A program made the position numbers and the translations under genes. Below the pieces are notes generated by a model. The model searched no databases. It was not told the origin of the DNA and saw only the letters and a program-made list of their open reading frames with translations. 24,585 nt of DNA. Origin: JAJYIV01 sp964616135. Lineage in GTDB: Bacteria; Patescibacteriota; Patescibacteriia; UBA9934; GWF2-40-263. The stretch covers positions 1-24,585 of the forward strand of contig CAZTTQ010000014.1 of the NCBI GenBank assembly GCA_964616135.1, read 5' to 3'. Positions 1 to 6,581 of the stretch are shown one piece after another (positions within the stretch are counted from its first letter, which is position 1; each line of letters opens with the position of its first letter).

Positions 1-1
1 C

Positions 2-556
2 ATCAAGGTACTGGAAGACGCCGGTGCCGACCTGGTCACCATCCACGGCCGCACCAAGGCACAGGGCTACAGCGGCCGCGCGGATTGGAACACCATCGCC
101 GAGGCGAAGAGGCGCGTGAAGATCCCCGTGCTCGCGAACGGCGACATCCACGACGCCGCCCTGGTGCCGGAAGCGCTGAAGACGTCCGGCTGCGACGGTG
201 TGCTGATCGCCCGCGGCGCCCTGGGCAACCCCTGGTTCTTCCGCCAGGCGGAAGAAGCCTTGGCCGGCAAAACGCCGACGCCCATTTCGGCCGAAGAACG
301 CATCCGCGTCGTGAAGGAACACGCCCGCCTCCACGTGGCGCAGTACGGCGAACGCGCCATCAACACGTTCCGCAAGCACCTCTCCTGGTACTTCAAGGGC
401 CTGCGCGGGGCGAAGCTGTTCCGCGAACGCCTGGTCCGCGTGTCCACCTTGGCCGAATTGGACGCCGTCCTGGACGACATGCTGAAAAGCGGTTTTGACG
501 GCTCCACAGAAGCGCCGCGCGCCGCCGCCCTGCCCCAGATTACCTGCGCCGAATAA
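2..556 (+). CDS. dus: tRNA-dihydrouridine synthase (DusB-like), 3' part
   Basis: This is the C-terminal 184 residues of a tRNA-dihydrouridine synthase; the gene begins before the window. Dus enzymes are FMN-dependent and reduce uridines in the tRNA D-loop in the cytoplasm. The visible stretch has the family motifs in order: HGRT followed by a YSG/ADW segment, IPVLANGDI (phosphate-binding strand), and CDGVLIARGALGNPWFF. The helical tail with RKHLSWYFKG is typical of the Dus C-terminal tRNA-binding domain. The open frame runs from base 2 to a TAA at 554-556, directly followed by a terminator hairpin. DusB-type is the best guess, but the catalytic cysteine region lies outside the window, so the subfamily is not certain. 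Confidence 0.95.
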   Translation: MKVLEDAGADLVTIHGRTKAQGYSGRADWNTIAEAKRRVKIPVLANGDIHDAALVPEALKTSGCDGVLIARGALGNPWFFRQAEEALAGKTPTPISAEERIRVVKEHARLHVAQYGERAINTFRKHLSWYFKGLRGAKLFRERLVRVSTLAELDAVLDDMLKSGFDGSTEAPRAAALPQITCAE

Positions 557-617
557 AATACCCACCCATTCTGTCACCCCGAGCATAGCCGAGGGGTCTC
601 TACGGTGGGTATTTTTT
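555..617 (+). terminator. Terminator with nested hairpin after dus
   Basis: A 12-bp perfect stem (555-566 with 604-615, AAAATACCCACC/GGTGGGTATTTT) ends in a T-run. Its loop holds a second element with ACCCC (576-580) pairing to GGGGT (593-597) around GAGCATAGCCGA. The outer stem would also work on the minus strand. The inner part resembles a dispersed palindromic unit rather than a simple terminator loop. Confidence 0.75.
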
Positions 618-631
618 GTTGCATCAGACGA

Positions 632-660
632 TTGACAAAAGGCCGTTTTTCTGCTATTAT
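632..660 (+). promoter_or_regulatory. Sigma-70 promoter for the small membrane-protein gene
   Basis: TTGACA at 632-637, a 17-bp spacer, and TATTAT at 655-660. It predicts a start near 667 and a leader of about 60 bases before the ATG at 728. Confidence 0.8.
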
Positions 661-727
661 TCATAGGCCTGTCTGATACAGAAGACCCCCATTTTCCGGC
701 CTAAAACGGCCAGATTGGAAGAAACGC

Positions 728-964
728 ATGCGCTCTGTCCCGTACGTGCTCATCGCCTTCGGAACGCTCCTGCTGATGGCCGGGTTCGCACAGATGCCGA
801 TCGGCACCCCGCTGACCATCTGGACCTGGATCGTCCTCCTCATCGGTACGGCTCTGGCGACCTCTGGCTGCATCCTCTACTGGGCCTGGTACGAGCGCCG
901 GCCCTCGGCCCCCGTCTGGGACGGCCCGCCGCGGACCATCGTCCCGCCGGTCCGCCGCCGCTGA
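728..964 (+). CDS. Small two-helix membrane protein, unknown function
   Basis: This 78-residue protein is not recognised. Residues about 5-25 (VLIAFGTLLLMAGFAQM) and 31-53 (IWTWIVLLIGTALATSGCILY) are hydrophobic enough to be two membrane helices. A short Pro/Arg-rich tail (RTIVPPVRRR) follows and probably stays in the cytoplasm. The ATG has GGAAG eight bases upstream as a ribosome-binding site. The gene stands alone between a strong promoter (632-660) and a terminator (974-1003), so it is a single-gene unit. Reality of the gene is well supported by this context; no function can be given. Confidence 0.75.
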   Translation: MRSVPYVLIAFGTLLLMAGFAQMPIGTPLTIWTWIVLLIGTALATSGCILYWAWYERRPSAPVWDGPPRTIVPPVRRR

Positions 965-973
965 GCCCTTTCT

Positions 974-1011
974 CCGCCGTCCTCCCTCTCGGGTCGACGG
1001 CGGTTTGTTTT
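974..1011 (+). terminator. Terminator of the small membrane-protein gene
   Basis: CCGCCGTC (974-981) pairs with GACGGCGG (996-1003) around a 14-base loop, followed by TTTGTTTT. It reaches the 3' end of the convergent PEBP gene. Confidence 0.75.
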
Positions 1012-1459
1012 ATCCTGGGGCGAAACGTCCCATCAACTCAGCCATCGCGAGAATGTGTCCGTCTGCTGCATCGAGAACATGTTCTTTGATCGATCCTTCC
1101 GGAAGATCGAGAAATATGTCGAGTGCATACAGACGGAAAAAATACCGATGCTCCCGATCCGGCGGGCGCGGACCTCCGTACGCCAATTCTCCGCGCGTTC
1201 CCTTTCCACGAAGCCCTGTCGGCTGCCATCCTTCGGGAATTTCAGACGTCGTTGCGGGAATATCGAACACAACCCAATGATCCCACACAGGAACCGGGGC
1301 CGTAGGGGGAACATCTGGATCTTCCATTAACAAGACAAAAGAGACCGTGCCTGCTGGTGGATCCTCCATGAGAAGTGGCGGATTCACGTTTTCAAAATCC
1401 CTCCCATACTTGTTCGGAATAGAAGAACCGTGATCGAAAACGGGGCTGGAAATGCGCAT
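1010..1459 (-). CDS. PEBP / YbhB-YbcL family protein
   Basis: This 149-residue protein belongs to the phosphatidylethanolamine-binding protein family, bacterial YbhB/YbcL branch, often labelled Raf kinase inhibitor-like. Family hallmarks are visible: the ligand-pocket segment MEDPDVP (about 45-51), a WDHWVVFDIP strand (about 59-68), and GPRPPDREHRYFFRLYALD (about 94-112), which matches the conserved GPxPPxGxHRYxF motif. There is no signal peptide, so it should be cytosolic. Bacterial members have no firmly established role. The ATG at 1459 has no SD. A TGATATAGT extended -10 ends six bases before it, which suggests leaderless expression. The length is normal for the family. Confidence 0.93.
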   Translation of the reverse strand: MRISSPVFDHGSSIPNKYGRDFENVNPPLLMEDPPAGTVSFVLLMEDPDVPPTAPVPVWDHWVVFDIPATTSEIPEGWQPTGLRGKGTRGELAYGGPRPPDREHRYFFRLYALDIFLDLPEGSIKEHVLDAADGHILAMAELMGRFAPG

Positions 1460-1477
1460 GGAGGAACTATATCAAAG

Positions 1478-1505
1478 AAAAACACCCTACGGATAGGGTG
1501 TTTTT
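1478..1505 (-). terminator. Terminator after the tRNA-like element
   Basis: A 12-bp perfect stem (1478-1489 with 1494-1505, AAAAACACCCTA/TAGGGTGTTTTT) has a 4-base loop. It carries A/T runs on both sides, so it can act in both directions. On the minus strand it follows directly the ACCA end of the tRNA-like element. Confidence 0.7.
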
Positions 1506-1506
1506 C

Positions 1507-1603
1507 TGGTTCCGGGACGTGGAATCTCACGCGCCCTTCGGGCTTCACGGAGGGGTTTCCGCCCCTCCGTGGACCTCCCCGAGCAGAAGTGGGAACCTCC
1601 CGG
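1507..1603 (-). ncRNA. Hairpin-rich tRNA-like RNA element ending in CCA
   Basis: On the minus strand this stretch folds into four or five short helices and ends in TCCCGGA-ACCA, the same acceptor end as the neighbouring tRNA-Gln, followed by a terminator. From the 5' side: CCGGGA (1598-1603) can pair with TCCCGG (1511-1516) as an acceptor-like stem, and TTCCC/GGGGA forms a D-arm-like hairpin. A perfect 10-bp stem (1546-1555/1562-1571) has loop CGGAAA, then GCCC-GAA-GGGC (1533-1543), then a T-arm-like GCGTG/CACGT hairpin (1517-1532). It is not a normal tRNA: the D-loop GG and the TTC of the T-loop are missing, and the middle stem is twice the usual length. GGGAACC/GGTTCCC (1591-1608) is a competing hairpin. 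It could be a decayed tRNA, a tRNA mimic or a repeat element. Confidence 0.35.
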
Positions 1604-1641
1604 TTCCCAAACCCTCCCCTGTTCGAATCCAGCATCCAGAC

Positions 1642-1675
1642 AAAATAACACCACCCGTTGGGGTGGTGTTATTTT
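1642..1675 (-). terminator. Terminator of tRNA-Gln
   Basis: A 15-bp perfect stem (1642-1656 with 1661-1675, AAAATAACACCACCC/GGGTGGTGTTATTTT) has loop GTTG and begins at the last base of the tRNA. Confidence 0.8.
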
Positions 1676-1748
1676 GGTTCCGGGACTTGGATTCGAACCA
1701 AGATAAACGGATTCAGAGTCCGTTGTCCTGCCATTAGACGATCCCGGA
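1675..1748 (-). tRNA. tRNA-Gln (anticodon CUG)
   Basis: This is a 74-base cloverleaf on the minus strand. The acceptor stem TCCGGGA pairs with TCCCGGA, followed by discriminator A and an encoded CCA. The D-arm contains the AATGG-type loop. The anticodon stem ACGGA/TCCGT encloses loop CTCTGAA, giving anticodon CUG, which reads CAG. The T-arm has the standard TTCGAAT loop. It is flanked by a perfect promoter upstream and a strong hairpin terminator at its 3' end, so it is an independent unit. A UUG isoacceptor, needed to read CAA, must lie elsewhere in the genome. Confidence 0.96.
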
Positions 1749-1767
1749 TCGGCGCGATTGCGGGGGA

Positions 1768-1796
1768 AATATAGCAATCGCGCGGGCTCCTGTCAA
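1768..1796 (-). promoter_or_regulatory. Sigma-70 promoter for tRNA-Gln
   Basis: Read on the minus strand: TTGACA (1791-1796), a 17-bp spacer, TATATT (1768-1773). It starts transcription a few bases before the tRNA 5' end and lies just past the dnaX stop codon. Confidence 0.85.
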
Positions 1797-1799
1797 TCG

Positions 1800-3419
1800 C
1801 TACATTGCCGTCCCGCCGAACGCGTTCAAGACGTCGTCCACGGCGGCGTCGGCTTCCTGTTCTTCCTTGGCATACGTGCCGTGGACGCGGAGTTTCTTGC
1901 CCAACACCTTGAACAGCAGGTCTTCCAGCAGGCGGCGGTTCTTGTCTTGGTTCAAGACGTTCGCGTGCAGGGCGTACTTGAAAGTGAACTCAAGTTTGTC
2001 GCCGTCCGCGCCGGTGATTTCTCCCGCCTGGACCACCAACGGCAGGGACGCGTTCACGGCCTTGAGTTGTTGGAACACGTCGGGCCACTTGCGCTTGATT
2101 TCTTCCAGGTCCACGACCGGCACGCCGTCGAACACGACCGCCTTCACTTCCACGGCTTTGTCCGCAGAAACGGCGGCTGGGGCGGGCGCTTCCTGGGGCA
2201 AGTTCCGCACCTCAGCCAACGTCATCGCATCCGCCGGCGGCGGAGCAAGCGTCACGGTCGGGGCCGGGGCGGGCGGAGGCGCAACGGGAGCAGCCATAGG
2301 ACGCGGGGCGACGGCAGGGACGGATACGGACGCGGGCGCTGTCCCGTACGAAAGTTCCACCACCGCCAATTCCAACCCGAGCTGCGGAATGCGGTCCGTC
2401 TTCATCCCACGGCGGGTTTCCAGCAGGCGGTGCACCATGCGCGCCAAACGGGACGGGTCCGCGTCCGGGGCCGCGGCAACAAACCGTTCGCCGAGCGCCT
2501 GTTCGAACAACGGCGCGGCGGCGGCCCCGCCGATCTTCCAGAACAGGAACCCGCGCAGGGTTTCAATCACCTCGTCCGAGAAATACGCCAAGTCCACACC
2601 CTGCTCCGCGTAGGAGTTGATGAGGCGGATGGCGGCGGAGGCGTCCTTTTTGAGCAACGCCTCCAGGAAGTCCGCAATGAGGACGGAGGAAGTAGCGGGC
2701 AACACCAAGCTGGCCACGCTCCACGTGACATGATTCTCCCCAAGCGCCAACACTTGGCCCAACATGCTTTCCGCGTCACGTTCACAGCCCTCCGCATGGC
2801 GGGCAATGGCGCGCAGCACGTCTTCATCTACCGTCGCGCCTTCCTTCCCCACCATGTCCTTCAAGCGGGCAACCATCTGGTCCGCCGGGATGCGGCGGAA
2901 GTCAAACCGCTGGCAGCGGGAAATGATGGTAGCCGGCACCTTGTGGATTTCCGTCGTGGCCAAGATGAACAGCGCGTGGGCGGGCGGCTCCTCAAGCGTC
3001 TTCAACAAGGCGTTAAAGGACGCCGTGGAGAGCATGTGGACTTCATCGATAATGTACACGCGCTTGGCAAGCTTATTCGGCAGCACGCGCACGCTCTTGA
3101 TGATATTCTCACGCACGTTGTCCACGTCCGTATGGGACGCAGCGTCGATTTCAAAGACGTCCAAGGACGAACCCGAGGAAACGTCCATGCACGCGGCGCA
3201 GGCATTGCACGGATCCCCGGCATTCAACGCCAAGCAGTTGGCCGCCTTGGCAAGCAAGCGGGCCACCGTGGTCTTGCCCGTGCCGCGGGGACCGGTGAAC
3301 AGGTACGCGTGGGCCGTGCGCCCGCTGGAAAGCTGGGTCAACAGGGTCTGCTTAATGTGTTCCTGGCCGGCGACGTCGGCAAAGGTGGAGGGGCGGTATT
3401 TGCGGTAGAGGGCTTCCAT
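1800..3419 (-). CDS. dnaX: DNA polymerase III subunit gamma/tau
   Basis: This 539-residue clamp-loader ATPase loads the sliding clamp at replication forks. The AAA+ core is complete: Walker A GPRGTGKT (43-50), a zinc-binding cysteine set (C62, C71, C74, C77), Walker B DEVH (125-128), sensor-1 ATT (about 154-156) and the SRC arginine finger (167-169). Domain III follows to about residue 350. A Pro/Ala-rich linker (about 356-395) leads to a roughly 140-residue tail resembling a shortened tau extension. No slippery A-run typical of programmed gamma frameshifting was noticed. The ATG at 3419 (MEALYRKYRP) is the natural family start and lacks an SD. It lies downstream of the terminator of the ATPase operon and upstream of tRNA-Gln. 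Confidence 0.97.
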   Translation of the reverse strand: MEALYRKYRPSTFADVAGQEHIKQTLLTQLSSGRTAHAYLFTGPRGTGKTTVARLLAKAANCLALNAGDPCNACAACMDVSSGSSLDVFEIDAASHTDVDNVRENIIKSVRVLPNKLAKRVYIIDEVHMLSTASFNALLKTLEEPPAHALFILATTEIHKVPATIISRCQRFDFRRIPADQMVARLKDMVGKEGATVDEDVLRAIARHAEGCERDAESMLGQVLALGENHVTWSVASLVLPATSSVLIADFLEALLKKDASAAIRLINSYAEQGVDLAYFSDEVIETLRGFLFWKIGGAAAAPLFEQALGERFVAAAPDADPSRLARMVHRLLETRRGMKTDRIPQLGLELAVVELSYGTAPASVSVPAVAPRPMAAPVAPPPAPAPTVTLAPPPADAMTLAEVRNLPQEAPAPAAVSADKAVEVKAVVFDGVPVVDLEEIKRKWPDVFQQLKAVNASLPLVVQAGEITGADGDKLEFTFKYALHANVLNQDKNRRLLEDLLFKVLGKKLRVHGTYAKEEQEADAAVDDVLNAFGGTAM

Positions 3420-3451
3420 AGCCCGACCACTCTACCATACCCGCCGGAAAG

Positions 3452-3480
3452 AAAAACACGGGCGTTTTGCCCGTGTTTTT
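3452..3480 (-). terminator. Terminator between the ATPase operon and dnaX
   Basis: A 12-bp perfect stem AAAAACACGGGC (3452-3463) / GCCCGTGTTTTT (3469-3480) with a 5-base loop sits directly behind the ATPase stop codon. It has A/T runs on both sides. Confidence 0.85.
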
Positions 3481-3481
3481 G

Positions 3482-6019
3482 CTAAGCGGCCGGAACGACG
3501 TTTTTGGTCCGGAGCGCGATTTCCTCCATCACGATCTCCCGGTCCCGGCCGAAGCGCAGGCGCGAGAGCTCGCGGATCTGTTCCGCGACCGTCTTGTCCG
3601 CCGGCTTCCGCGCCTGGAGCGGGCGGAAGTTGAACGGCTTGGACGCCTGGTTGTCAATCAGGATCTTGGCATTGAACGTGAACGACTCGACGTTCACCAG
3701 GTCGTACTGGGTGAAGGTCGGCGCGAATTCCTTCGCCAGGAACTCCGCGTCCTCCACGCCGACGCGGTTGACGAACATGCTCCCCACGTTGCCGAAGATG
3801 GCGTCGCGGATCACCGTGTCTCCCGCCTTTCCTTCCAGCTGGCCGACGAACTGGTGGGCGATGACCAGGTCCAATCCGTACTTGCGCGCTTCCGACAGGA
3901 TGGCCGAGATGGAATCCGTCAGGAAGTTTTGGAACTCATCGATGTACAGGTAGAAATCCTTGCGGTCCGCCGCGGCCAAATCCCCGCGGGACAGCGCCGC
4001 CATCAGGATCTTCCCGACCAGCACCATGCCGATCAGGTAGGCGTTCAGGTCGCCGATCTTCCCCTTGGACAGCTTGAGAAGCAGGATCTTCCGCCCGTCC
4101 ATGACGTCGCGGAGGGTGAAGGCGCTCTGCTGCTGCCCGATGATGGGCTTCATGTAGTCGTTGTAGATGAACGGCGTCAGCTTGGACGTGATGTACGGCA
4201 CCATGTTCGCCAAGCTCGCTTCGCCACCCGCCTTTTGCGCTTCCTTTTCCCAGAAGTCCTTCACGTTCTGGTCCGCGCACTTGGACAGCTTGAACGCGCG
4301 GTAATCCTCGTCCGCCAGCACGCGCGGGATTTCCATCAGCGTGGACCCGCTTTCCGGATGCGCCATGAGCAGCAAGATGGCGTTGCGCATGTACAGCTCG
4401 AACATTGGGCCGCCGGTGGATTTCAGGTCGTACAGCTTGTCGAAGATCTTCAGCATCTCGTTGATGACGAAGGTCTTCTGCTCCGGGTGCGCCGGGTCGA
4501 ATTCCAGCATGTTGAGCCCCATCGGCCGGTCGAAGTCGGACGGGTCGAAGAAGATCACGTCGTCGGCGCGTTCCTTGGGCACGAACGCGAGCGCGTCGTC
4601 GGCGAAGTCCCCGTGCGGGTCGATCACGCAGACGCCGCGGCCCGCTTCAATGTCCTGTTGGACCATCGCCTTCATCATTTCGGTCTTGCCGGTGCCGGAT
4701 TTGCCGATCACGTACATGTGGCGGCGCCGGTCGGCTTCCTTGATCCAAATGGGCGTATGGACGCCGCGGTACACGTTGTTGCCCAACTGCACGTGGCCCT
4801 CTTCCGGACGCGGGATGTTGGCCGGGGCCGGGACGCGGCGCGCCAAGAGCCATTGGATGTTGGGCGTTTCGCTCCACGGCGTCGGCAGGTGCCAAACGCT
4901 CGCCAATTCCTCCGCGTTCAGGATGAACGTGCGGTTATCGTCAAATTCCCGGTGGACGAAGGCGGAGAGCGTGCGCGCCTTGCTGCGCGGCACGTCCTTG
5001 GCGAACGAGTTGCCGTACTCGTACACGTTGTACGGGGCGAACGCGTTCAGCATGGAGGCGAGCGACGACTGGGCGCTTTCGGCGGAGTCCCCGCACGCGA
5101 CGATGCGGGCGCAGACTTCCAGGCCAGCCTTGGAGGCTTTTTCCTCCAAGCCCTGCATGGCCTGCTCGTCGAGCGGCGACAAGCGGTGTTCCTGCGCTTC
5201 CTTGAACTGCTTCATGCCGGACAACTCCGCCAGGCCGGCCTTGGACTTTTTCTGGCCGCTGACCGCTTCCGAAATCGTCATGCCCTTTTTCATGTTGGCG
5301 GCGATCTTGATGCCGCGCTTGCGCCACGCGCCGGACGTCGGGCGGATGAGGAACTGGAACGCGGCGCCTTCCGTTTCCGGCAGCTTGGCCACGGATTGGG
5401 TGAGCGCGTTCAACGGGTCCTTGTCCTGCTTGCGGTACGTCTTGATCGGGAACGCGGAGAGGCGCGCCAGCTTCACGTGCGCGCCGACGACCACGCCGGT
5501 CGGCGAAAAGATGTTGAAGTCCTCCACCGGCTCCACGTTGGCGTCGCTCCACGCGGCCGAGATGGCCTGTTCGATAAACGTCTGCGAACTGCGCGGCACG
5601 GTCACGTAGAACTTGATGACTTTTTTGAGGCAGACGATTTCCAGGGCCATTTCGTCCGTACGGCCGTAGAGCCAAGCCTTCCAGCCCTTTTGCGGTTTCA
5701 ACCCGCCGAGGTTGGCAAAGAAGGCCTCCGCCGCGGCGATGGCCTCATGCACGCGTTCTTTTGTTCCCTCCCCCGTTTCCGTCTGGCCCGCGACGGATTT
5801 GGGCACCGTGACCAACATGGTCACGGACTTGAACGTCGCGTTTTGCCGGCGCAGCTTGGCGCGAATCAGGCTCAACGCCGCCATGGTGACACCGAGGACG
5901 ACGCCCGCGGCCAGCAGGCCGAAAATGACCGGCATCGGGTCGAAGGTCGAAACGCTAAACCGGACATCGGGGATGCCCGGCACGGACGTCGCGTCCAACC
6001 CGTAATATTGGAAGATCAT
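3482..6019 (-). CDS. VirB4/TraC-like type IV secretion-type ATPase with N-terminal membrane anchor
   Basis: This 845-residue protein has one membrane helix near the N-terminus (about 30-53), a poorly conserved middle region, and a C-terminal P-loop motor. Walker A is GKSGTGKT (439-446), followed by an IDPHGD strand (466-471) typical of the HerA/VirB4/TraD motor group. Walker B is YIDEFQNF (692-699), and AHQF (721-724) is the sensor-like motif. Such motors drive DNA or protein transfer across membranes; in CPR genomes related genes are often found without a full conjugation apparatus. Its ATG overlaps the TGA of the upstream gene (ATGA, 6016-6019), so the two are translationally coupled. No relaxase or other VirB gene is nearby. 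A role in pilus assembly or DNA uptake is a guess from the family. Confidence 0.88.
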   Translation of the reverse strand: MIFQYYGLDATSVPGIPDVRFSVSTFDPMPVIFGLLAAGVVLGVTMAALSLIRAKLRRQNATFKSVTMLVTVPKSVAGQTETGEGTKERVHEAIAAAEAFFANLGGLKPQKGWKAWLYGRTDEMALEIVCLKKVIKFYVTVPRSSQTFIEQAISAAWSDANVEPVEDFNIFSPTGVVVGAHVKLARLSAFPIKTYRKQDKDPLNALTQSVAKLPETEGAAFQFLIRPTSGAWRKRGIKIAANMKKGMTISEAVSGQKKSKAGLAELSGMKQFKEAQEHRLSPLDEQAMQGLEEKASKAGLEVCARIVACGDSAESAQSSLASMLNAFAPYNVYEYGNSFAKDVPRSKARTLSAFVHREFDDNRTFILNAEELASVWHLPTPWSETPNIQWLLARRVPAPANIPRPEEGHVQLGNNVYRGVHTPIWIKEADRRRHMYVIGKSGTGKTEMMKAMVQQDIEAGRGVCVIDPHGDFADDALAFVPKERADDVIFFDPSDFDRPMGLNMLEFDPAHPEQKTFVINEMLKIFDKLYDLKSTGGPMFELYMRNAILLLMAHPESGSTLMEIPRVLADEDYRAFKLSKCADQNVKDFWEKEAQKAGGEASLANMVPYITSKLTPFIYNDYMKPIIGQQQSAFTLRDVMDGRKILLLKLSKGKIGDLNAYLIGMVLVGKILMAALSRGDLAAADRKDFYLYIDEFQNFLTDSISAILSEARKYGLDLVIAHQFVGQLEGKAGDTVIRDAIFGNVGSMFVNRVGVEDAEFLAKEFAPTFTQYDLVNVESFTFNAKILIDNQASKPFNFRPLQARKPADKTVAEQIRELSRLRFGRDREIVMEEIALRTKNVVPAA

Positions 6020-6534
6020 GTGAGAAGTCCGCGGCGCCGTTCTTCCGCGGCGGCCGTCAGGATTTGGTCCGTCTTAATCTTGGCTTCCTGTTCCAAGTAG
6101 AAGCGGTTCACGCCGGGCAGGGTCTTCAGCCAATCCAGGATCATCTGGAAAATGCGTTTGGCCTCCGCTTTCGCCGCGACGACGAGGCCGCGGATTTCCT
6201 CGGCCAGCTTTTCCCCGCGCGTTTTGAAAATCTTGCGGCGGTCCGGCGGCAGCTGGCGGTAGATGTCCTCCAAGCCCTCTGACAGCGCAGATTCAATATC
6301 TTGGAGTAACTGGTCCTTAGCGGTCGCAGGAGAGGACTGAACGGAAACAGGGGAAGGAACGGCTCCCTCTCCCTTCGGGGGGAGGGGTTGGGGTGAGGGT
6401 GGTCGCTCCTGTGCGGGCGCGGGACGCTCGGGAGTCGATTCCACCTCTTGGCCGGACTCCAACTCTGCGAACGGATCGACCGCTTCCGCCGCCGGGGCCT
6501 CCGCACGCGACTTCAATTCCTCGGGCATGGGCAT
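6016..6534 (-). CDS. Unknown partner protein coupled to the VirB4-like ATPase
   Basis: This 172-residue protein is not recognised. Residues 1-75 are rich in Pro, Glu and Ala (disordered, with a PSPQPLPPKGEG segment). Residues about 73-172 look alpha-helical and charged, with repeated acidic/basic heptad-like spacing (EKLAEEIRGLVVAAKAEAKRIFQMILDWLKTLPG) and a basic end (EERRRGLL). There is no signal peptide. The stop codon overlaps the ATPase start, so both are made together and probably act together. The ATG at 6534 is nine bases from an extended -10. A second in-frame ATG lies two codons later. Confidence 0.8.
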   Translation of the reverse strand: MPMPEELKSRAEAPAAEAVDPFAELESGQEVESTPERPAPAQERPPSPQPLPPKGEGAVPSPVSVQSSPATAKDQLLQDIESALSEGLEDIYRQLPPDRRKIFKTRGEKLAEEIRGLVVAAKAEAKRIFQMILDWLKTLPGVNRFYLEQEAKIKTDQILTAAAEERRRGLLT

Positions 6535-6543
6535 ATTGCGGAC

Positions 6544-6552
6544 ATTTTACCA
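6544..6552 (-). promoter_or_regulatory. Extended -10 promoter of the ATPase operon
   Basis: TGGTAAAAT on the minus strand (TGn plus TAAAAT) ends nine bases before the ATG at 6534. No good -35 is seen. The predicted transcript has almost no leader. Confidence 0.5.
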
Positions 6553-6581
6553 CAAACGGAGCCCCGTGGGGCTCCGTTTGT
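6552..6581 (-). terminator. Terminator of cysS
   Basis: A 13-bp perfect stem ACAAACGGAGCCC (6552-6564) / GGGCTCCGTTTGT (6569-6581) with loop CGTG runs into the cysS stop codon. Confidence 0.75.

Noticed and set aside
1384..1635. 83-codon minus-strand frame containing LDSNRGGFGNREVP
   Set aside because: Its sequence is a translation of tRNA-like and hairpin DNA (the LDSN type of string comes from T-arm sequence), so it is not a protein gene.
1758..3485. 575-codon + strand frame opposite dnaX, and a similar 877-codon frame opposite the ATPase gene (3467-6100)
   Set aside because: These mirror frames are typical of GC-rich genes; they show no domains, and the opposite strand encodes clear families.
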